Shown one piece after another: positions 44,000 to 49,674 of a stretch of DNA of 49,674 bases. The stretch's first letter is position 1. Every line of letters begins with the position of its first letter. The notes under the pieces are model-generated. The model was not told the origin of the DNA. It searched no databases and saw only the letters and a program-made list of their open reading frames with translations. The stretch is from Acidimicrobiales bacterium (GTDB lineage Bacteria > Actinomycetota > Acidimicrobiia > Acidimicrobiales > JACCXE01), in assembly GCA_035546775.1 (NCBI GenBank), contig DASZWD010000016.1, positions 1-49,674 of the forward strand, written 5' to 3'. The translations under genes were made by a program, and so were the position numbers.

Positions 44000-45454
44000 G
44001 TGGCCACGCTCGCCGAATTGGCCCGCGCGCACACCAAACTCAGCGACGACGCCATCGACCATCTCCAGCGTCTGATCCGCGGCTGGGGCATGCTCGCCGA
44101 CCTGTGTTTCGGTGACCTCGTACTGCTGGCCGAAGCAACCGACGACGACTTCGTCGTGCTGGGCCAGATGCGCCCGAGCACGAGCCAGACGCTGCACCAC
44201 GACGACCTCGTCGGGCGCAGGATCCCCGAGGCCGACCGGCCCGTCGTCGCCCGCGCGTTCCGCTCCGGCGAGATCGTCGAGGGCGAGGTCGGACTCGGAG
44301 AGCTCGCCGACCGCGTGCGCATGCAGGGCATCCCGGTGCGCCGCGACGGCAACGTGATCGCCGTGATGACCCGCGAGGCCCCCCTGTCGGCGACGCGGCG
44401 GCCGGGGGCGCTCGAGCGCGTCTACGGCGACACGTTCGAGCGTTTCGCCCGCATGATCGTGCGCGGCGAGTACCCCTTCGCCACCGAGGACGACGTGGGC
44501 GAGGACACGCCCCGCGTCGGCGACGGCGCCATCGTGCTCGACGCGTCGGGCCGCATCGAATACGCGTCACCCAACGCCGTCAACGCGCTGCACCGCATGG
44601 GCATCCACGCCAACGTGACGGGCAGCCGTCTCGACGACGTCGGCGTCGAAGAGACCGCCGTCAGCCGCGCCTTCTTCGCCGGCAAGCCCGTAACCGAAGA
44701 AGTCGAGCGGGCACCCGACGTGGTCGTGCAGTTGCGCTGCTTGCCGTTGCTGCATCGCGGTGACGTGACCGGTGGGCTGGTGTTGTTGCGCGACGTCACC
44801 GATATCCGCCGCCGTGACCGCCTGCTGCTCTCGAAGGACGAGAGCATTCGCGAGATTCACCACCGCGTGAAGAACAACCTCCAGACGATCTCGTCGCTGC
44901 TGCGGCTGCAGGCGCGCCGCTTGCCGTCGCCCGATGGCAAGGCGGCGTTGAAGGAAGCGGAACGCCGGATTCGTTCGATTGCGCGCGTCCACGAAGTGTT
45001 GTCGATGGACCCGGGGGACCAGGTGGCCTTCGGCGACGTCGTGCGCGACCTCGTGCGCATGGCCGAGGAGTCCGTCGTCGGCGGTCGCCACGTCGAGTTC
45101 CGGATCGAAGGCGACGCCGGCGAGTTGCACGCCGAGGTGGCGACGCCGCTGGCGGTGGTCATCTCGGAACTGCTGCAGAACGCCAGCGAGCACGCCTTCC
45201 CCGAAGACAGTGGCGACGACGACGCCTACGGGCTCGTCACGCTCAAGCTCCACAACGACGGGCACGACCTCGACGTCGAGGTGCGCGACAACGGCGAGGG
45301 ACTGCCCGAGGGCTTCACCCCGGAGTCCACCGACAGCCTCGGCTTGTCGATCGTCACCAACCTTGTTACGAGCCAGCTGAAGGGGACGATCGACATTCGC
45401 TCGGACAACGGAACCGTTGTCGAACTTCGCATCCCGCTGCTGAACACGCGATGA
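44000..45454 (+). CDS. PdtaS-like sensor histidine kinase
   Basis: This is a 484-residue cytosolic kinase. An N-terminal GAF-like sensor (about 1-150) and a PAS domain (about 175-270) are followed by a HisKA_2 helix with IHHRVKNNLQTISSLLRL (phosphoacceptor probably His288). A HATPase domain follows, with LLQNASEHAF (N-box), EVRDNGEGLPEGF and LGLSIVTNL. This is the PdtaS type, which signals to an RNA-binding ANTAR response regulator (PdtaR). None is encoded here. Start is GTG 44000; the stop overlaps the next gene as ATGA. Confidence 0.88.
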   Translation: MATLAELARAHTKLSDDAIDHLQRLIRGWGMLADLCFGDLVLLAEATDDDFVVLGQMRPSTSQTLHHDDLVGRRIPEADRPVVARAFRSGEIVEGEVGLGELADRVRMQGIPVRRDGNVIAVMTREAPLSATRRPGALERVYGDTFERFARMIVRGEYPFATEDDVGEDTPRVGDGAIVLDASGRIEYASPNAVNALHRMGIHANVTGSRLDDVGVEETAVSRAFFAGKPVTEEVERAPDVVVQLRCLPLLHRGDVTGGLVLLRDVTDIRRRDRLLLSKDESIREIHHRVKNNLQTISSLLRLQARRLPSPDGKAALKEAERRIRSIARVHEVLSMDPGDQVAFGDVVRDLVRMAEESVVGGRHVEFRIEGDAGELHAEVATPLAVVISELLQNASEHAFPEDSGDDDAYGLVTLKLHNDGHDLDVEVRDNGEGLPEGFTPESTDSLGLSIVTNLVTSQLKGTIDIRSDNGTVVELRIPLLNTR

Positions 45455-46128
45455 AGATTCTCGGACACCGCGGTGCGTCGGCGGAGGCGCACGAGAACAC
45501 GCTCGAAGCCTTCACCCGTGCGTTCGAACTCGGCGCCGACGGGGTCGAACTCGACGTGCGCCGCACCAAGGACGGCGCGCTGGTCGTGCACCACGATGCC
45601 GCCGTCGTGACGGGACGACTGATCGTCGAGTCGAACGAGATGGAAGTGCCGCTGTACGTGCCGCACCTCGAGGCGGCGCTGGAAGTGTGCCCGGGCTTGG
45701 TCAACATCGAGATCAAGAACGTGCCGATCGACCCGGACTTCGACCCCGAAGAGCGCGTCGCCGCCGGCGTCGTGGCGCTGGTACGCCGCCTGAAGATCGC
45801 CGATCGCGTCGTCGTGTCGAGCTTCGGTCTCGCCGCCATCAACGCCGTGCGTGCCGCCGATCCGTCGATCGCCACGGGCTGGTTGACGATCTCTGCCTAC
45901 GACCAACTGCAAGCGCTCGGCACCGTCGTCGAGCACGGCCACGGCGCCATCCATCCGCACCACACGACGGTCACGGCCGAGTTGGCCGACGCGGCCCGCG
46001 ACGCCGGCGTCGTGATCAACACCTGGACGGTCGACGACCCGGTCGAGATGCGCCGCCTCGCCGACCTCGGCGTGAATGCCATCATCACCAACGACGTGGC
46101 GTTGGCGGTGCAGACGGTGCGTCCTTAG
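45451..46128 (+). CDS. Glycerophosphodiester phosphodiesterase
   Basis: This is a 225-residue TIM barrel of the GDPD family: LGHRGASAEAHENTLEAF (His6, Arg7, Glu in HENT), GVELDVRRTKDGALVVHHD, then NIEIKN and WTVDDP. It splits glycerophosphodiesters to glycerol 3-phosphate and alcohol. It is translationally coupled to the kinase gene upstream. Confidence 0.9.
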   Translation: MKILGHRGASAEAHENTLEAFTRAFELGADGVELDVRRTKDGALVVHHDAAVVTGRLIVESNEMEVPLYVPHLEAALEVCPGLVNIEIKNVPIDPDFDPEERVAAGVVALVRRLKIADRVVVSSFGLAAINAVRAADPSIATGWLTISAYDQLQALGTVVEHGHGAIHPHHTTVTAELADAARDAGVVINTWTVDDPVEMRRLADLGVNAIITNDVALAVQTVRP

Positions 46129-47042
46129 GGGACCACGAGGTCGAGGCAGTCAGGCTGGTAGCGCAATTCGAGGCGGTCGACTTCACCGACGAACTCCCCG
46201 TCGAGTTGGTACGGGAACTTGCGGTGGCCGACGAGGGTGAGCGAGTCGACGTCGACGCGGCGGTCGATGCGGTGCGACCGCCGGAGGTGGCGGCCCGACC
46301 CCATCGCCGAGCCGGCCGCGCCGATGATCGTCGCGAAGCTCATCGAGCGCAGCGTCGTGACGGCGAGTCCCGAGTCGAGCGTCGCTTCAGGCGCTAGCGA
46401 CAGCGGCCGTCGTCCGAGGTACGTGTAGGGGTCGGTCTTCTGACAGATCGAGAAGTACCCGTCGTCGATGATCGTGCCGTCGGCGTGGTGGACGGCGAAC
46501 GCCGGCGTCTTGTGGTCGAAGCCGCGAAACCACGTGCGGAACGCCGCGTACACGAACAGCGGGTTGCCGGCGTAGCGCTTGAGCGACGAGCGCTTCTCGA
46601 CCTCCTCGACGACGGCGGCGTCGAAGCCGGCGCCGACGTGGAACGTGAAGTAGCGGCCGTTGGCGTTGCCGAGTCCAACGCGCTTGCGCTTGCCGGCGCG
46701 CAGCGCCTCGATGAGTGCGCCCGTCGCCTCGATCGGGTCGTTGGGCAAGCCGATGGTGCGGGCGAACACGTTGGTCGACCCGCCCGGCAGCGCCGCGAGT
46801 GCCGTCGCCGAGCCGACGAGTCCGTTGGCCGCCTCGTTGAGGGTGCCGTCGCCGCCGAGCACGACGACGACGTCGGTGCCGTTCGCCGCCGCGCCCTGCG
46901 CCAGCCGCGTGGCGTGGCCGCGACGACTCGTCTCGGCCACCGTGACGTCGGCCTCGGCGCCGAACGCCGCCTGGATGACGACGCGAGCGCGCGGGGTGAC
47001 CGACGACGCGGACGGGTTACACAGCAGGAGGACGCGAGGCAT
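46125..47042 (-). CDS. Diacylglycerol/lipid kinase-family protein
   Basis: This is a 305-residue DAGK-like kinase with the nucleotide motif VVVLGGDGTLNEAANGLVG, then ALPGGSTNVFART and VGAGFDAAVVEEVEKRS. It phosphorylates diacylglycerol or a related lipid. Convergent on the glycerophosphodiesterase with a four-base overlap; it overlaps the SDR gene by 26 bases. Phospholipid turnover is a plausible joint theme. Confidence 0.9.
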   Translation of the reverse strand: MPRVLLLCNPSASSVTPRARVVIQAAFGAEADVTVAETSRRGHATRLAQGAAANGTDVVVVLGGDGTLNEAANGLVGSATALAALPGGSTNVFARTIGLPNDPIEATGALIEALRAGKRKRVGLGNANGRYFTFHVGAGFDAAVVEEVEKRSSLKRYAGNPLFVYAAFRTWFRGFDHKTPAFAVHHADGTIIDDGYFSICQKTDPYTYLGRRPLSLAPEATLDSGLAVTTLRSMSFATIIGAAGSAMGSGRHLRRSHRIDRRVDVDSLTLVGHRKFPYQLDGEFVGEVDRLELRYQPDCLDLVVP

Positions 47043-47838
47043 CGGTCTCCGATGCTTTCACGTCGACGCCGGCGAGGAGGACTCGCCCCAGTTGGCGCGG
47101 CACCGTCGCGATGACGGGGAAGGCGGCGGCGCGCTTGGGCATCCGCAGGTAGGTGTCGTCGCGCTCGACGGCGCGCACGATGGCGCGGGCGACGCGCTCG
47201 GGTGGCAACTCCTTCACCAGGCGCAGCGCCCGCAGCCGATCGAGGGACCGGTGCATCGGGCCGTGGGCGTCGAGGCTGTTGCCCATCTCGTTGTCGACGG
47301 GGCCGAGCTCGACGAGCGTGGTCGACACGCCGGTGCCGGCGAGCTCGGCGCGCATGTAGCCGTTGAAGTGACTCAAGCCCGCTTTCGTCGCGCCGTAGAC
47401 CGCGACGCCGGGGAGGCAGGACGAGCCCGCCATCGACGAGATGTCGACGATGCGCCCGGTGCGCCGCGCCAGCATCCCAGGCAGCGCAGCACGGGTCAGC
47501 TGGATCGGCGCGTGGAGGTTCACGTCGATGAGCGCGTCGATCGAGGCCGGATCCATCGCGTCGAACGCGGTCGTGTCGAGGAGACCGGCGTTGTTGACGA
47601 GCACGTCGATCGGCCCGTGCGCCTCGATGCGCCGAATGAGGCCGTCGCGCTGCGTACGGTCGCCGAGGTCGCACGGGTGGGCCTCGCCGTCGAGATCGGC
47701 CGCCAGCTTTTCGATCGCGTCGGCTCCGCGAGCGACCAGGACGACGCGAGCACCGACCGACGCGAATCGGCGGGCGAGATCGGCGCCGATGCCCCGCGAC
47801 GCTCCGGTGACGACGACCCGCTTTCCGCGCACGTTCAC
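47017..47838 (-). CDS. Short-chain dehydrogenase/reductase
   Basis: This is a 273-residue SDR with TGASRGIGADLA, VNNAGLLDTTAF, ISSMAGSSCLPG and YGATKAGLSHF (Tyr and Lys of the catalytic set). The C-terminal part (RAVERDDTYLRMPKRAAAFP) suits a membrane-associated SDR acting on lipids or hydrophobic substrates. Its 3' end overlaps the lipid kinase start, so the two are co-transcribed. Confidence 0.88.
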   Translation of the reverse strand: MNVRGKRVVVTGASRGIGADLARRFASVGARVVLVARGADAIEKLAADLDGEAHPCDLGDRTQRDGLIRRIEAHGPIDVLVNNAGLLDTTAFDAMDPASIDALIDVNLHAPIQLTRAALPGMLARRTGRIVDISSMAGSSCLPGVAVYGATKAGLSHFNGYMRAELAGTGVSTTLVELGPVDNEMGNSLDAHGPMHRSLDRLRALRLVKELPPERVARAIVRAVERDDTYLRMPKRAAAFPVIATVPRQLGRVLLAGVDVKASETDASRPPAV

Positions 47839-47906
47839 GGCTCGACGCTACCGGCAAGTAACCCGGTTTGGTGCGGCCCACCGAGAATCGGCAAGACTCC
47901 TGCCCC

Positions 47907-48683
47907 ATGAACGTCGTTGTCTGCGTGAAGCAGATCCCGGACCCCGCCAATCCTGGCTCGTTGGGTCCCGATAACTTCCTTGACCGTTCCGGCAAGCTCA
48001 TCATCGACGACTCGGACATGTACGGCGTCGAGATGGCCCTGCAGCTCGTGACGGCCGCCGGTGGCGGCTCGGTGTCGCTCGTGTCGATGGCGCCGAACGG
48101 CGAGACGGCCGGTCTGCGCACCGCCCTCGCCATGGGCGCCGAGAAGGCCACGCTGGTCTCCGACGATGCGCTCAAGGGCTCGGACGCGCTCGGCACCGCC
48201 AAGGTCCTCGCTGCCGCCATCAAGCGCAACGAATACGACCTGATCCTGGCGGCCACCGAGTCGACCGACGGCTACACCGGCACCACGCCGGTGCAGATCG
48301 CCGAGCTGCTCGACCTGCCGGCGGTGACCTTCGCCAAGCACATCGAGGTCGACGGCTCGAACGTCAAGGTGCAGCGCCAGACCGAAGCCGGCTACGACGA
48401 AGTCACCTGCCCGCTCCCGGCGCTGGTGACCGTGACCGCCGGCGTCGTCGAGCCCCGCTACCCGTCCTTCAAGGGCATCATGGCCGCCAAGGGCAAGCCG
48501 CTCGACCAGCTGACCGTCGCCGACCTCGGGGTCGACGCCGGCGCGGTTGGCGCCGCCGGCTCGGGTCAGAACATCACCAACGTGGCCGCAGCCGAAGAGC
48601 GCAAGGCAGGCGAGATCGTCGTCGACGAAGGCGACGCCCACGAGAAGATCATTGCGTTCCTCGACCAGCTGAAGGTGATCTAA
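47907..48683 (+). CDS. etfB: Electron transfer flavoprotein beta subunit
   Basis: This is a 258-residue protein: NVVVCVKQIPDPANPG, DMYGVEMALQLV, AMGAEKATLVSD, ESTDGYTGTTPVQIAELL and the recognition loop area MAAKGKPLDQLTVADLGV. EtfAB collects electrons from acyl-CoA dehydrogenases in beta-oxidation and passes them to the quinone pool. The ATG at 47907 gives the family start; an earlier GTG at 47868 is improbable. It directly precedes etfA. Confidence 0.95.
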   Translation: MNVVVCVKQIPDPANPGSLGPDNFLDRSGKLIIDDSDMYGVEMALQLVTAAGGGSVSLVSMAPNGETAGLRTALAMGAEKATLVSDDALKGSDALGTAKVLAAAIKRNEYDLILAATESTDGYTGTTPVQIAELLDLPAVTFAKHIEVDGSNVKVQRQTEAGYDEVTCPLPALVTVTAGVVEPRYPSFKGIMAAKGKPLDQLTVADLGVDAGAVGAAGSGQNITNVAAAEERKAGEIVVDEGDAHEKIIAFLDQLKVI

Positions 48684-49640
48684 GTGGCGAAGGTTTGGGT
48701 GCTCGCGGAGGCGGCGAACGGCAAGGTCTCGTCGCTCTCCCTCGAACTGCTCACCAAGGCGCGTGAGCTCGGCGACGTCGAAGCCGTCGCCTGGGGCGCC
48801 GATGTGGCGTCGCTGGCCGGCGACCTCGGCGCCCACGGTGCGTCGGTTGTCCACGACCTCGGCGACCTCGGTCAGTCGCTCGCCGGCGTGCCGGTGGCTG
48901 CGGCGATCGCTGCGGCCATCGAGGCCGGCAACGGTCCTGACATCCTCCTCATCGGCCAGTCCTACGACGGTCGTGACGTCGCCGGTCGCCTGTCGGCCAA
49001 GCTCGACAAGCCGGTGCTGACCAACGTCGTCGGCCTCGACGCCGGCGATCCGCCAGTGGCGTCGCACGCCATCTTCGGTGGCTCGACGATCGTGCAGGCG
49101 ACCTTCACCGGCAGCGGCCCGTTCATCTACCTCGTGCGGCCCAAGTCGTTCGCGGCGGAGCCGAACGGGGGCAGCGCCACGGTGCAGAGCCTCGCCGTTC
49201 CCGAGACGGGGGCGACCAACGCACCCGTCGTCAACGAGCGCCACGTCGAAGAGCGCACCGGACCGCAGCTCGACGAGGCCGCGGTAGTCGTGTCGGGTGG
49301 CCGTGGCCTCGGCGAGGCGGCGAACTACCAGATGGTCGAAGACCTGGCGAAGCTGCTCCACGGTGCGCCCGGCGCGTCGCGTGCCATAGTCGACGCCGGC
49401 TGGGTGCCCTACGCCTACCAGGTCGGCCAGACGGGCAAGACCGTCAAGCCGACGCTGTACATCGCCTGCGGTATCTCGGGCGCCACTCAGCACATGGTCG
49501 GCATGAAGGGCTCGAAGAACATCGTGGCGATCAACAAGGACCAGGAAGCGCCCATCCTCCAGATCGCCGATCTCGGCATCGTGGGCGACGTCCACAAGGT
49601 CATGCCCAAGCTCATCGAAGCATTGAAGGCCCGCGGCTAA
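48684..49640 (+). CDS. etfA: Electron transfer flavoprotein alpha subunit
   Basis: This is a 318-residue protein, starting at GTG immediately after the etfB stop. The FAD-binding C-terminal domain has [53 protein letters not shown] and [12 protein letters not shown]. The protein binds FAD and interacts with dehydrogenases through EtfB. Complete within the window. Confidence 0.95.
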   Translation: MAKVWVLAEAANGKVSSLSLELLTKARELGDVEAVAWGADVASLAGDLGAHGASVVHDLGDLGQSLAGVPVAAAIAAAIEAGNGPDILLIGQSYDGRDVAGRLSAKLDKPVLTNVVGLDAGDPPVASHAIFGGSTIVQATFTGSGPFIYLVRPKSFAAEPNGGSATVQSLAVPETGATNAPVVNERHVEERTGPQLDEAAVVVSGGRGLGEAANYQMVEDLAKLLHGAPGASRAIVDAGWVPYAYQVGQTGKTVKPTLYIACGISGATQHMVGMKGSKNIVAINKDQEAPILQIADLGIVGDVHKVMPKLIEALKARG

Positions 49641-49674
49641 CCCCGCAAACCGAAAGCACACGCCGAACTGGGCG

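Overview
The window is about 50 kb of very GC-rich, gene-dense DNA from what looks like a chromosomal region of an actinobacterium, most likely the deep-branching class Acidimicrobiia. The pointers are a mycothiol-dependent (MDMPI-type) enzyme, a DUF3107 protein, a pair of Get3/ArsA-like ATPases, a PdtaS-like histidine kinase, a class E sortase and many fatty-acid or acyl-CoA genes. The assignment to class is inference. I saw no tRNA, rRNA, CRISPR array, insertion sequence or phage gene. No stretch longer than 300 bases lacks a gene. The largest gaps are the leuA leader (20178-20382) and the ccmI/cysteine desulfurase junction (36584-36714).

Layout. Positions 1-2514 hold the end of one secreted protein and a complete CSLREA/beta-helix protein with a nearly identical C-terminus. 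Positions 2.5-10.1 kb carry an XRE regulator, an MDMPI-family enzyme, an MFE-2-like 3-hydroxyacyl-CoA dehydrogenase, a cupredoxin lipoprotein, an unusual Old Yellow Enzyme homologue and a LolD/MacB-like ABC exporter. Positions 10.1-16 kb carry a TetR operon, a two-domain VOC protein, a serine hydrolase, a zinc alcohol dehydrogenase and an esterase with a C-terminal LPRTG signal. Positions 16-24.7 kb carry an ABC-2 exporter, leuA with a leucine leader peptide, a second cupredoxin lipoprotein, an ArsR/SRPBCC pair whose SRPBCC gene is broken by a TGA, and a secreted metzincin protease.

Positions 24.7-28.6 kb hold a glycosyltransferase, two enoyl-CoA hydratases and gmd. Positions 28.6-36.6 kb form a System I cytochrome c maturation locus: ccdA, a class E sortase on the opposite strand, then ccmA-B-C-D-E-F-G-H-I in one tightly overlapping run. 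It includes a 38-codon ccmD. Positions 36.7-39.7 kb are an Fe-S locus: a SufR-like regulator with a cysteine desulfurase homologue lacking the PLP lysine, and a divergent Mrp/ApbC ATPase. From 39.7 kb to the end come a dGTPase, lgt, DUF3107, two Get3-like ATPases, a PdtaS-like kinase, a glycerophosphodiesterase, a lipid kinase, an SDR and etfBA.

Themes. Several genes fit an aerobic lifestyle with fatty-acid breakdown: etfBA, the hydratases and the MFE-2-like dehydrogenase. Others serve exported redox proteins: Ccm/CcdA and two multi-cupredoxin lipoproteins, with Lgt as the lipidating enzyme. The sortase and the LPRTG esterase form a plausible enzyme-substrate pair. The strongest second-look items are the leuA leader peptide, the PLP-lysine-less desulfurase homologue beside a SufR-like regulator, the twin cupredoxin lipoproteins with an interrupted first domain, and the in-frame TGA in the SRPBCC gene.
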